DNA of 64,000 bases from contig NZ_BMHI01000003.1 in NCBI RefSeq assembly GCF_014640635.1, forward strand, positions 248,001 through 312,000. Reading direction: 5' to 3'. Numbering within the stretch: the stretch's first letter is position 1; every line of letters begins with the position of its first letter. The position numbers and the translations under genes are program-made. The notes beneath the pieces were generated by a model. The model was not told the DNA's origin and ran no database searches. It saw nothing but the letters and a program-made list of their open reading frames with translations. Shown piece by piece: positions 1 through 7,114 of the stretch. The DNA is from Flexivirga endophytica. Lineage in GTDB: Bacteria > Actinomycetota > Actinomycetes > Actinomycetales > Dermatophilaceae.

Positions 1-213
1 GTGCGCGGCTTCATCCAGAGCGAATTCGTCCCGACGCATCACGACGACTTCCTGCGGGACATGGCCGGCTGGATCGCCGACGGCTCGGTGCGCTACCGCG
101 AGGACGTCGTCGACGGTCTGGACAACACCCTGGAAACCTTCCGCGGGCTGCTCGCCGGCCGGAACTTCGGCAAGTCGCTGGTGCGGGTCGGCACGGATCC
201 GACGATCGCCTGA
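1..213 (+). CDS. NADP-dependent medium-chain oxidoreductase, C-terminal fragment
   Basis: Only the last 70 codons are in the window; the gene begins upstream. The residues read MRGFI, then YREDVVDGLDN and GLLAGRNFGKSLVRV, which is the C-terminal signature of the NADP-dependent MDR reductases (curcumin/alkenal reductase type): the substrate-loop end, the conserved Y-R-E-D segment and the N-F-G-K-x-x-V-x-V strand. The family reduces alpha,beta-unsaturated ketones or quinones in the cytoplasm using NADPH. The cofactor-binding fold is out of view, so substrate cannot be assigned. It converges on the response regulator gene, with 30 bases between the two stop codons and no obvious terminator hairpin. 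Confidence 0.75.
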   Translation: MRGFIQSEFVPTHHDDFLRDMAGWIADGSVRYREDVVDGLDNTLETFRGLLAGRNFGKSLVRVGTDPTIA

Positions 214-243
214 CGGATGCTGACCGGCGAATCCTGAGTCCAC

Positions 244-900
244 TCAGTCGAGTTCGTGCTCGATCGCGTAGCGCGTGAGCTCGATGCGGTTGGACAACTG
301 CAGCTTGCGCAGCGTGGCCTGCACGTGGTTCTCGACGGTGCGGTGGCTGACATCGAGCCGGCGCCCGATCTGCTTGGCGCTCAGGCCCTTCGCGACCAGT
401 CGCAGCACTTCGAGCTCCCGGGGCGTCAGGCTCGGGGTGGGCTCCGCGCCGACGGGGGTGGGCTCGCTCGCCATACGGCGGTATTCGCCGAGGACGAGCC
501 CCGCGAGGCCCGGCGTGAAGACCGCCTGCCCCTGCGCCGTGGCGTTGACCGCGTCGAGCAGTTCGGTAGCCGACGCGCTCTTGACGAGGTATCCACAGGC
601 ACCCGCCTTCACCGCTTGCAACACATCGTCCCGCTCGGAGGAGGCCGACAGCACCAGCACGTTCGCCTGCGGTGCCACCTCGAGCACCCGTGCCGTCGCA
701 TCCGCACCGTTGCCGTCCGGGAGCTGCATGTCCATCAGCACGACCTGCGGCTGAGTGGCCTGCGCCCGGGTCGCGGCGGCCGCCACGCTGTCGGCGGTCG
801 CGACGACCTGGAAACCGGCACTCTCGAGGTCGCGACTGACGCCGTCGCGCCACATCGGGTGGTCGTCCACGACCATGATCGTCGTTGCGTCGTCAGTCAC
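244..900 (-). CDS. NarL/LuxR-type response regulator
   Basis: A 218-residue two-domain response regulator. The receiver domain (about 5-120) shows the acidic pair D12-D13, the phospho-acceptor in LMDMQLPDG at D57 and the conserved lysine in GYLVKSA. The LuxR-type helix-turn-helix lies near 150-212 with LTPRELEVLRLVAKG and VSHRTVENHV. The GTG at 900 is chosen because it overlaps the end of the upstream histidine kinase gene by a few bases, as in a coupled operon, and places the first beta strand at the N terminus. It should bind DNA when phosphorylated by the neighbouring kinase. Its targets are not apparent from the local context. Confidence 0.93.
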   Translation of the reverse strand: MTDDATTIMVVDDHPMWRDGVSRDLESAGFQVVATADSVAAAATRAQATQPQVVLMDMQLPDGNGADATARVLEVAPQANVLVLSASSERDDVLQAVKAGACGYLVKSASATELLDAVNATAQGQAVFTPGLAGLVLGEYRRMASEPTPVGAEPTPSLTPRELEVLRLVAKGLSAKQIGRRLDVSHRTVENHVQATLRKLQLSNRIELTRYAIEHELD

Positions 901-2083
901 GGGCCCCATCCTGCCCGTCCCCTCGCGGCACGTGCAGCTCCCACTCCGTGCCGATGTCGGGCCCGGTATCCAGCAACGCCTCGCCGCCGATGTCGGCCAT
1001 CCGGCCACGGATCGACTTGCTGACTCCCATCCGCCCCTCGGCCTCGGCCTCGCCCAGCCGGCCGTCCGGTATGCCGACTCCGTCGTCGCGGACGGTCAGC
1101 ACGACCTCGTCGCCCAGGTCCTCCAGCAGCACGAAGGCGCGTGCGCCGTCCCCGGCATGGCGCGCGACGTTGTCCAGGATCGTGACGACCACGGCGACCA
1201 GCTCGGTGACCATGGCGTCCGGGAGGTGGATGGCGTCGGCCGGTCCGGAGAACGCGACGTCTGCGGGCAGCACCGCCTGCAGCCGACTGCGCAGCTCGGT
1301 GGTCTCGTCGATGCCCGGCATGGCAGCCTGCCGGCTGATCAGGGTGCGCAACGCCTGCTCCTGCTCCCCCGCGAGACGGCCGAGCTCAGCGGCGTCACCG
1401 TCGAGGTCCGCGCCCCGGCGACGCATCAGCGCCAGCACCTGCAGAGCGCCGTCGTGCACTTCGCGGGCCAGCCGCTCGCGCTCCTTGGTCGCGGCCTGCA
1501 TGCGCACCGCCGCCGACAACTCCTGCTGTGCGCGCGTCACGATCCGCGCGCCGATCCCGAGCGTCACGCCGACGGTCAGCAGGATCGGGGTGGTGGCGTC
1601 CGTGACGACGTTGTGGAACTGCTCCTCGACGCCGAGGCTCAGCAGCGAGAGGCCGACGCCCGTCACGCCGCCGGCGATCGGACCCCACAGCAGCGCGACC
1701 GACACGACCGCGTTGGTCACCCAGAAGGTCGACGGCAGACTCTGATGATGGTGGTAGTACTCCGGCCGTACCACCCACATGGTGGAGGCGATGAGCAGGA
1801 CGGTGATGACGAGCTCGGTGATCACCATCGGCGGCCGGGGCAGCAACTCGAAGGCGTAGACCAGCCCACTCACGCCGGACCAGATCACCAGCAGTGCGAT
1901 CAGCAGCCAGCTGATCAGCGGATGGCTGTATGCCGGGACCCCCGACCCGACCGGCACTTCGGCGTTGACCGACACGACCTGTGCACCGATCGCGTAGGCG
2001 ACCGATGCGAACCGGAAGACCTGCGCGCCACGCCAGAAGGGCAGCGTGGCGTCCGCATCGATCTGCACCACCACACGTTCCAT
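893..2083 (-). CDS. Membrane sensor histidine kinase, HisKA_3 (NarL/DesK type)
   Basis: 396 residues. The N-terminal half carries several hydrophobic helices (about 50-75, 85-105, 120-140, 155-180), consistent with an intramembrane or membrane-anchored sensor without a large extracytoplasmic domain. The dimerisation/phospho-acceptor segment EVHDGALQVLALM near residue 210 is the HisKA_3 H-box. A HATPase_c domain follows with an N-box-like ILDNVARHA and the G-box DDGVGIPDG. The ATG at 2083 is the first plausible start and leaves 48 bp to the divergent HTH gene. It overlaps the response regulator gene by 8 nt, so the two make one two-component system. The stimulus is unknown. Confidence 0.92.
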   Translation of the reverse strand: MERVVVQIDADATLPFWRGAQVFRFASVAYAIGAQVVSVNAEVPVGSGVPAYSHPLISWLLIALLVIWSGVSGLVYAFELLPRPPMVITELVITVLLIASTMWVVRPEYYHHHQSLPSTFWVTNAVVSVALLWGPIAGGVTGVGLSLLSLGVEEQFHNVVTDATTPILLTVGVTLGIGARIVTRAQQELSAAVRMQAATKERERLAREVHDGALQVLALMRRRGADLDGDAAELGRLAGEQEQALRTLISRQAAMPGIDETTELRSRLQAVLPADVAFSGPADAIHLPDAMVTELVAVVVTILDNVARHAGDGARAFVLLEDLGDEVVLTVRDDGVGIPDGRLGEAEAEGRMGVSKSIRGRMADIGGEALLDTGPDIGTEWELHVPRGDGQDGARD

Positions 2084-2131
2084 GTGCTCGACCGTAGAAC
2101 ACGCCGCATCGGGGTGCGGCACGATGGCGGT

Positions 2132-2683
2132 ATGACGGAGCGACGCACCCTCACGCTGACGGACCCGCGCGCGATACGGGTGCTCGCACACGAGGTCCGG
2201 CAGCAGTTGATGGACGAGCTCAGTGGCGGCGAGGTGCTGACCGCGACCGAGGCCGCGAAACGCTGTGGGATCACCCCGTCCGCGATGAGCTACCACCTGC
2301 GTGCCATGGAACGCTGGGGCATCGTCGAGCGGGTCGAGAGTGCCGACGGCCGGGAGCGCCCCTGGCGGATGGCCGCCGAGTCGATCCGGATCAGCGACGA
2401 GTCGAGCACGGGTATCCCTGCGAACGTGGCGAATTCGCTGCTGGGCAACTTCATCAAACGAGTCACCAGGACCGTGACCGAGATGGTCGAGCGCAACGAT
2501 CCCGACGACCACGCGACGATCAGTCAGACCAGCGGCATACACCTCACCGACGAGGAGGCGGAGCAGCTCGACACGCTCGTGTCCAAGGCGCTCGCACGCT
2601 TCGACGACCGCCACGACCCGCACACCGCGCCCCCGGGCTCGCACAAGCGGGCCATCTACTGGCTCAACCTGCCGCGGCCGTAG
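2132..2683 (+). CDS. ArsR-like helix-turn-helix transcriptional regulator
   Basis: 183 residues. Residues about 10-75 form a winged helix of the ArsR/HTH_20 class: an LTDPRAIRVLAHEVRQQLMDEL helix region, then ATEAAKRCGITPSAMSYHLR as the HTH with the typical SxxSYHL recognition helix, and a wing around VERVESADGRERPW. The C-terminal half is acidic and polar with no known metal-binding cysteines, so it is unlikely to be a metal sensor. It is transcribed divergently from the two-component operon across 48 bp, so the short spacer must hold control elements for both. Similar HTH proteins occur next to drug-efflux or sensor genes, but the target is not visible here. Confidence 0.85.
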   Translation: MTERRTLTLTDPRAIRVLAHEVRQQLMDELSGGEVLTATEAAKRCGITPSAMSYHLRAMERWGIVERVESADGRERPWRMAAESIRISDESSTGIPANVANSLLGNFIKRVTRTVTEMVERNDPDDHATISQTSGIHLTDEEAEQLDTLVSKALARFDDRHDPHTAPPGSHKRAIYWLNLPRP

Positions 2684-2822
2684 CGCGTCAGGAATGTTCC
2701 TGGTCATAACTTGGTAAAAGGCTGGGAATTGTTCGGTAAATGCCTGCAACCCTACTGGCGGGTCGATCTCACGATGAGCACGCGACCGCACACCCCGTCG
2801 CGGTCCGTCCGAGGGAGAAAAC

Positions 2823-4103
2823 GTGAAACTGACACGCGTCTGCGCATTCACCACCGTGATCGTCCTCACCGTGTCGCTGTCCGGAGCGGTTACCCCCAGT
2901 GCGTCGGCCAGCTCGGCGAACAGCCATCGGCTTGTCGCCAAACAGTCAAAAAAGGTTGACAGCAAAGCGATTTACGAGCGCATCGTGCAGAAGCTGCCAG
3001 CCGACTGGCAGGCGCGACGGGACGCTGCGCGTGCCCGGCTCGGGATCGAGCAGTCTCCGGTCGCGACCGTCGTCAAGACCAAGTTGTCCAAGGCCGTCGC
3101 CGCCGCGGGCAGCCGGTCGACGGCAGCGATCGACCCGTCGCAGTACGAATGCGGCCCGACCAAACTGGACGGGTACGTCGATCAACTCCTCGAGCCGGTC
3201 GACGCCTTCAACCTGTTCTTGATCCAGCTGCTCGGTGGGTTGGACGTCCCGACATACGACGCCATCCTGAACGGCACGCCGAAGGGTGCCGGCTTCCAGC
3301 TGCTGCCGGAGTACAAGACGCCCCTGACGTCGACCTTCGGCACCGCGCAACGCTTTTGGGACGTACGACTCAACAACGTGCAGCTGATGGCGATGCACGG
3401 TTCGATGCTCTCCGACGTCAACCGGGTCACCTCCGTCGTGCAGTTCATGTATGGCGTCGGACCCGCCGATGCCGCCGACATCGCCAAGGACCTCATCACG
3501 ATGATCCAGAGCGACCCGGCGCTGCACAACGGCGACAACGCGATCTTCACGCTCAACGCATTCGCGTTCTCCGGCGAGGGCGATCCCGACCCGGTGATCC
3601 GGAAGTTGAAGGACAAGATGGTCTTCGGCGATGGCATTCTGGCTGCGCTCAAGGCGATCGGGCTCAACAAGGTCGGACCGAAAGCCGTTCTCGGCCATGA
3701 GATGTCGCATCACGTGCAATATGAGGACAACCTCTTCGACAGCCCGCTGACCGGAGCGGAGGCGACCCGCCGGACCGAGCTGATGGCCGACGCGTTCGGC
3801 ACCTACTTCGCGACCCACAAGAAGGGTCTGGGCATGAAGCCGGTCCAGATCCTGCAGGTGGAGGAGTCGTTCTACGACGTCGGTGACTGCTCCTTCGATT
3901 CTCCCGGCCACCACGGCACCCCGAACCAGCGGCGCGCCGCGTCGTCCTGGGGCGCCGCAACGGTCGCCTTCTCGAACAACCCGAACAAGGTGATGCCGAG
4001 TCTTCGGCTGGCCAAGAAGTTCGACAACGTGTTGCCGGAACTGGTCAAGCCGGACGCGCCGACCTCGATCAACGCCTACCGGAACCTGATCGCCCAGCCG
4101 TAA
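2823..4103 (+). CDS. Secreted HExxH zinc metalloprotease-like protein
   Basis: 426 residues. The GTG at 2823 follows a good Shine-Dalgarno (gaggga). A Sec signal peptide is clear: MKLTR, a hydrophobic core (about 7-22) and an ASA-SS cleavage region near 30. The catalytic zinc motif G-HEMSH-H is near residue 292, and a downstream ELMADAFGTYF near 321 supplies the likely third ligand, as in gluzincin-type neutral metallopeptidases. CSFDSPGHHGTPNQR near 360 resembles the C-terminal segment of actinobacterial neutral zinc metallopeptidases. The protein should be exported and act outside the membrane; substrate is unknown. It is a single gene facing a hairpin terminator. Confidence 0.8.
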   Translation: MKLTRVCAFTTVIVLTVSLSGAVTPSASASSANSHRLVAKQSKKVDSKAIYERIVQKLPADWQARRDAARARLGIEQSPVATVVKTKLSKAVAAAGSRSTAAIDPSQYECGPTKLDGYVDQLLEPVDAFNLFLIQLLGGLDVPTYDAILNGTPKGAGFQLLPEYKTPLTSTFGTAQRFWDVRLNNVQLMAMHGSMLSDVNRVTSVVQFMYGVGPADAADIAKDLITMIQSDPALHNGDNAIFTLNAFAFSGEGDPDPVIRKLKDKMVFGDGILAALKAIGLNKVGPKAVLGHEMSHHVQYEDNLFDSPLTGAEATRRTELMADAFGTYFATHKKGLGMKPVQILQVEESFYDVGDCSFDSPGHHGTPNQRRAASSWGAATVAFSNNPNKVMPSLRLAKKFDNVLPELVKPDAPTSINAYRNLIAQP

Positions 4104-4123
4104 CGCGGAACAAGTGATCGTGC

Positions 4124-4161
4124 CGATGCCGATCGGGCGCCCTGGCACCCGGTCGGCATCG
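4124..4161. terminator. Hairpin between convergent genes
   Basis: A 9-bp perfect stem CGATGCCGA / TCGGCATCG is extended by TCGGG/CCCGG around a loop of about 10 nt. It sits between the stop codon of the metalloprotease gene and the stop of the chelatase gene on the other strand. No T tract follows, so it would be a GC-rich actinobacterial-style bidirectional terminator. Confidence 0.7.
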
Positions 4162-4169
4162 TCGTCTGC

Positions 4170-4877
4170 TCAGCCGTCGGTCGCGCCGACGTAGCGCAAA
4201 CGCACCAGCTCGGCGAGTCGCGGATCGGCACCGATCGGCTCGCTCACCACGGCGTCGTGACTGCGCAACCGGTCGTGAAAGACCCCGTGCCCCAACAGGT
4301 ATGCCGCGACGGCGGCCTTTCCCCCCTCGGCCCTGACGGCCACGAGCGAGTCCTCCACGGACGGCTGAGCCGCGGAGATGAAGGCGGCCGTGGCCGTCCC
4401 GGGCCGCAGCGCAGCCAGCATCTCGGCCTGTTGCCGGACCGCGGCGACACCGGTCGCGCGCGACGACCCGGCTGCGGCGAGCACCACCGCCTGCTCGGGC
4501 GGGACACCTGCCTCGTGCAACCGGTCGGCGAGGATCTCCGCGAGGATCGGGTGCGGCCCCAGCGGCGGGGTCGCCGTCACGAGCTCGGAACGTGCGACGG
4601 CACGCTCGATGTCGACCTCGACGTGGTAGCCGGTGGACAACAAGGCAGGCACGATCACTGTCGGAATCCGTTGCTGCACCAGCGAATCGACGACCTGTTG
4701 CAGACGTGGCTGTTGCACGTCGACATACGCGTCCACGACCTGCGCCTCCGGCACCAGCTCGGCCACGGCGTCTCGCAAGCTGGTGACCGTTGCCTGACCG
4801 GACGGGCTGTCCGTGCCATGGGCGACGAGCACCAGGGCGCGGTCAGGACGCTTCGAGGACGGTGAGTCGATAGCCAC
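4170..4877 (-). CDS. sirB: Sirohydrochlorin chelatase (CbiX/SirB family)
   Basis: 235 residues with the CbiX fold. The N-terminal VLVAHGTDSPSG carries the metal-binding histidine, and the second half repeats the fold around YLLGHGVFHDR; PALLSTGYHVEVD is the segment typical of ferro/cobaltochelatases of sirohydrochlorin. It inserts Fe2+ (or Co2+) into sirohydrochlorin in the last step of siroheme synthesis. The gene is last in the nitrate-assimilation operon and overlaps the preceding uroporphyrinogen-III synthase gene by 35 nt. NirB, which needs siroheme, is encoded in the same operon, so iron insertion is the expected role. Confidence 0.88.
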   Translation of the reverse strand: MAIDSPSSKRPDRALVLVAHGTDSPSGQATVTSLRDAVAELVPEAQVVDAYVDVQQPRLQQVVDSLVQQRIPTVIVPALLSTGYHVEVDIERAVARSELVTATPPLGPHPILAEILADRLHEAGVPPEQAVVLAAAGSSRATGVAAVRQQAEMLAALRPGTATAAFISAAQPSVEDSLVAVRAEGGKAAVAAYLLGHGVFHDRLRSHDAVVSEPIGADPRLAELVRLRYVGATDG

Positions 4878-5967
4878 GTTTGACGACCGTAGTCACCAGT
4901 TGCCTGCCGCGCGCCGCATCTCGCAGCCGAGAGATCGCGACCTCGGCCGCGTGCACATCGGTCGAGCTGCCCGGCAACGCGTCCAGGATGCCGGCTCGCG
5001 AGACGACCGCACCGTTGGCTTCGGCCAAGAGGCGGAGCACAGCCAGCCCGGAGGGTGACAGCGCGAGCACCTCACCGTCGAGCAGCGCCGCGCCGCGCAG
5101 CACGCGTAGCTCACCGGCCGCCGTCCGGACCCGCAGCCCGTGCCGGTCGGCCAGCTGCGCCACCAGGGTGCGCACTAGAGCACCCATGCGGAACCGGTCC
5201 GGAACCAGGGGCTCGATGCCCTCGGCGCGCAGCGGCGCTGCGGTGATGTCCCCCACCGCGGCCGCAAACACTCCGGCCGGGTCGCTCAGTGCGGCGACGA
5301 CATCGGTCAGCACACCTTCGTCGCGGGCCGCGGCCAGGAACGCGACCGCACCGGGCGCCGCGGTGAACGTCACCGCGTCGCACTCCCGACGGGCAACCGC
5401 ATGCACGGCATCGCGCACCGCGTCCGGGTCCGGCGAGGGGCCCCAACGGTAGACCACCAGCGCGCTGACGTCGGCGCCGCCGGCCCGCAGGTCGTCGTCG
5501 ATGCCGTCAGCGCCGGATCCGTGGTGCTGCACCGCGATCCGGCGTCCGGCGACACTCTCGGAGAGCAGGAAGTCCCGGATCTCCGCGCTCGTCTCCGATT
5601 CGGCGACCCAGTCGGCGGTCAACCCCGCAGCCTGTATGGCGCCTCGTGCCTTCGGGCCGCGCGCCACGAGGCGGGCACCGCGGAGCAGGTCCAGCAACGG
5701 GACGGCCAGACCGGCGGCATCGGCCGCCTCGATCCAACCGGTGAAACCGACGCCGGTCGTGATGACGACGTCGTCCGGAGGACTGCTGATGAGTTCCTTC
5801 GTCCGAGAGAGCAATTCGGCGTCATCGACGTGGGGCACGACCGAGAGGGTCGGTGCGTGGTCGACGATCGCACCGCGGCGTTCGAGAGCCGCCGCCAGCT
5901 CGGCGGAGCGGCGCTGCCCGGTCAGGATCACCCGGCAACCGAGCAACGTGTCGCTCGAGGGACTCAC
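4843..5967 (-). CDS. hemD: Uroporphyrinogen-III synthase fused to a winged-helix domain
   Basis: 374 residues. About 10-260 is a HemD domain (GCRVILTGQRRSAELAAAL at the start, DDVVITTGVGFTGW, CDAVTFTAAPGAVAFL and AVGDITAAPLRAEGI). It would cyclise hydroxymethylbilane to uroporphyrinogen III. Residues about 285-370 form an OmpR-like winged helix (GEVLALSPSGLAVLRLLAEANGAVVSRAG.., ending VVKRGYRLTVLE). This HemD-wHTH fusion is known from actinobacteria. Its placement between cobA and the chelatase gene, with a 4-nt ATGA overlap to cobA, assigns it to siroheme supply. Whether the winged helix binds DNA is not known; it could make this enzyme a regulator of the operon. Confidence 0.9.
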   Translation of the reverse strand: MSPSSDTLLGCRVILTGQRRSAELAAALERRGAIVDHAPTLSVVPHVDDAELLSRTKELISSPPDDVVITTGVGFTGWIEAADAAGLAVPLLDLLRGARLVARGPKARGAIQAAGLTADWVAESETSAEIRDFLLSESVAGRRIAVQHHGSGADGIDDDLRAGGADVSALVVYRWGPSPDPDAVRDAVHAVARRECDAVTFTAAPGAVAFLAAARDEGVLTDVVAALSDPAGVFAAAVGDITAAPLRAEGIEPLVPDRFRMGALVRTLVAQLADRHGLRVRTAAGELRVLRGAALLDGEVLALSPSGLAVLRLLAEANGAVVSRAGILDALPGSSTDVHAAEVAISRLRDAARGRQLVTTVVKRGYRLTVLEAS

Positions 5968-6722
5968 GGATTGTCCGGAGGTTCGGCGAGCACCGCGGTG
6001 ACGTCACCGATCACGATGACGGCCGGGTTGCCCAGGCCTTCGGTGTCGACGCGGTCCGCGATGTCCGCCAGCGACGCCGACACCTGCCGCTGCTCCTCGG
6101 TCCACGCGCTCTGCACGACGGTCACCGAGGTCTCGGCCGACTTGCCGCCACGGATCAGGCCGGCGGTGAGCTCGCGCAGCCGGCGCATGCCCATCAGCAC
6201 CACGATCGTGTGCTGCCACTCGACCAGGGACGGCACATCGAGTGCATCGTGTCCGGAGATCACCAGCACGCCGCGAGAGACGCCCCGGTGTGTCACGGGC
6301 ACCCCACCCGCCGCCGGTCCGGCGAATGCCGAAGTGACACCGGGCACGACCTCGACCGGCACCCCCGCAGCGCGGCAGGCGAGAACCTCTTCGCCGCCGC
6401 GACCGAGCACGAACGGGTCGCCGCCCTTGAGGCGGACGACATACTGCCCGCGCCGGGCACGCTCGACCAGCAGCTCGTTGATCGCGTCCTGCGGCACCGG
6501 GTGGTGGTGCGGGGTCTTCCCGACGTCGACGATCTCGACATCGGGCCCGAGATCGCGCAGCAGGCCTTGGGGTACCAGCCGGTCGGCCACGACCACGTCG
6601 GCCTTGGACAGCTCTCGCATCCCGCGCACCGTGATCAGGTCATCGGCTCCGGGTCCGCCGCCGACCAGTACGACTCGGCCGATCGGTGAGCCCTCCACCA
6701 CCGCGGGATCCTCGTCGTTCAT
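5964..6722 (-). CDS. cobA: Uroporphyrinogen-III C-methyltransferase (SUMT)
   Basis: 252 residues, the usual length for single-domain SUMT. The glycine-rich VVLVGGGPGADDLITVRG, the ADVVVADRLVP segment, the RLKGGDPFVLGRGGEEVLAC motif and VEVVPGVTSAFAGPAAGGVPVTHRG are all hallmark SUMT stretches. It makes precorrin-2 from uroporphyrinogen III with two SAM molecules. It overlaps nirD by 4 nt. No CysG-type precorrin-2 dehydrogenase domain is fused to it and none is found in this operon, so the oxidation to sirohydrochlorin must be encoded elsewhere. Confidence 0.95.
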   Translation of the reverse strand: MNDEDPAVVEGSPIGRVVLVGGGPGADDLITVRGMRELSKADVVVADRLVPQGLLRDLGPDVEIVDVGKTPHHHPVPQDAINELLVERARRGQYVVRLKGGDPFVLGRGGEEVLACRAAGVPVEVVPGVTSAFAGPAAGGVPVTHRGVSRGVLVISGHDALDVPSLVEWQHTIVVLMGMRRLRELTAGLIRGGKSAETSVTVVQSAWTEEQRQVSASLADIADRVDTEGLGNPAVIVIGDVTAVLAEPPDNP

Positions 6723-7114
6723 GTCGTCACCTCGGCGTCGATCGGGTCGTCTGCTGGTGCCGCCCGGACGGTCACGGCGAGTGCTGGACCGATCTGGACG
6801 TCACCACCATGTAATCGCACCTCCCAGGTGGCGAGCACGGCACGCCGGTCGGTGAGACACCGGCCGGAGCGCAGATCGTAGACCTGCTTGAACATCGGCG
6901 AGCTGATCGTCGGCACCTCGACACCGTCGACCGTGACGGATCCGACGATGCCGCGCGCCATGACGTTGGCACCGCTGACGGGGTCCCGGTGACTGATCGC
7001 GAACAGCGAGTCGTCGGCCAATCGGACGACGGCGACCTGTGCTCCGTCCACCAGCACCGCGACCGCGCCGTCCCGTGGCACGGCCGCGAGTTCGCACACC
7101 GTTGTCCAGTTCAT
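6719..7114 (-). CDS. nirD: Nitrite reductase small subunit
   Basis: 131 residues with the Rieske-like NirD fold: CELAAVPRDGAVAVLVDGAQVAVVRL, FAISHRDPVSGANVMARGIVG and ISSPMFKQVYDLRSGRCLTD. As is normal for NirD, the Rieske Cys/His cluster ligands are absent. It partners NirB in NADH-dependent reduction of nitrite to ammonium. ATGA overlaps link it to nirB upstream and to cobA downstream. The C-terminal 15 residues (APADDPIDAEVTT) are a variable tail. Confidence 0.93.
   Translation of the reverse strand: MNWTTVCELAAVPRDGAVAVLVDGAQVAVVRLADDSLFAISHRDPVSGANVMARGIVGSVTVDGVEVPTISSPMFKQVYDLRSGRCLTDRRAVLATWEVRLHGGDVQIGPALAVTVRAAPADDPIDAEVTT

Noticed and set aside
755-2131. Long plus-strand open frame opposite the two-component genes
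   Set aside because: It is a high-GC shadow of the kinase and regulator; composition is low in hydrophobic residues and no family is recognisable. Only its last part (from 2132) is real.
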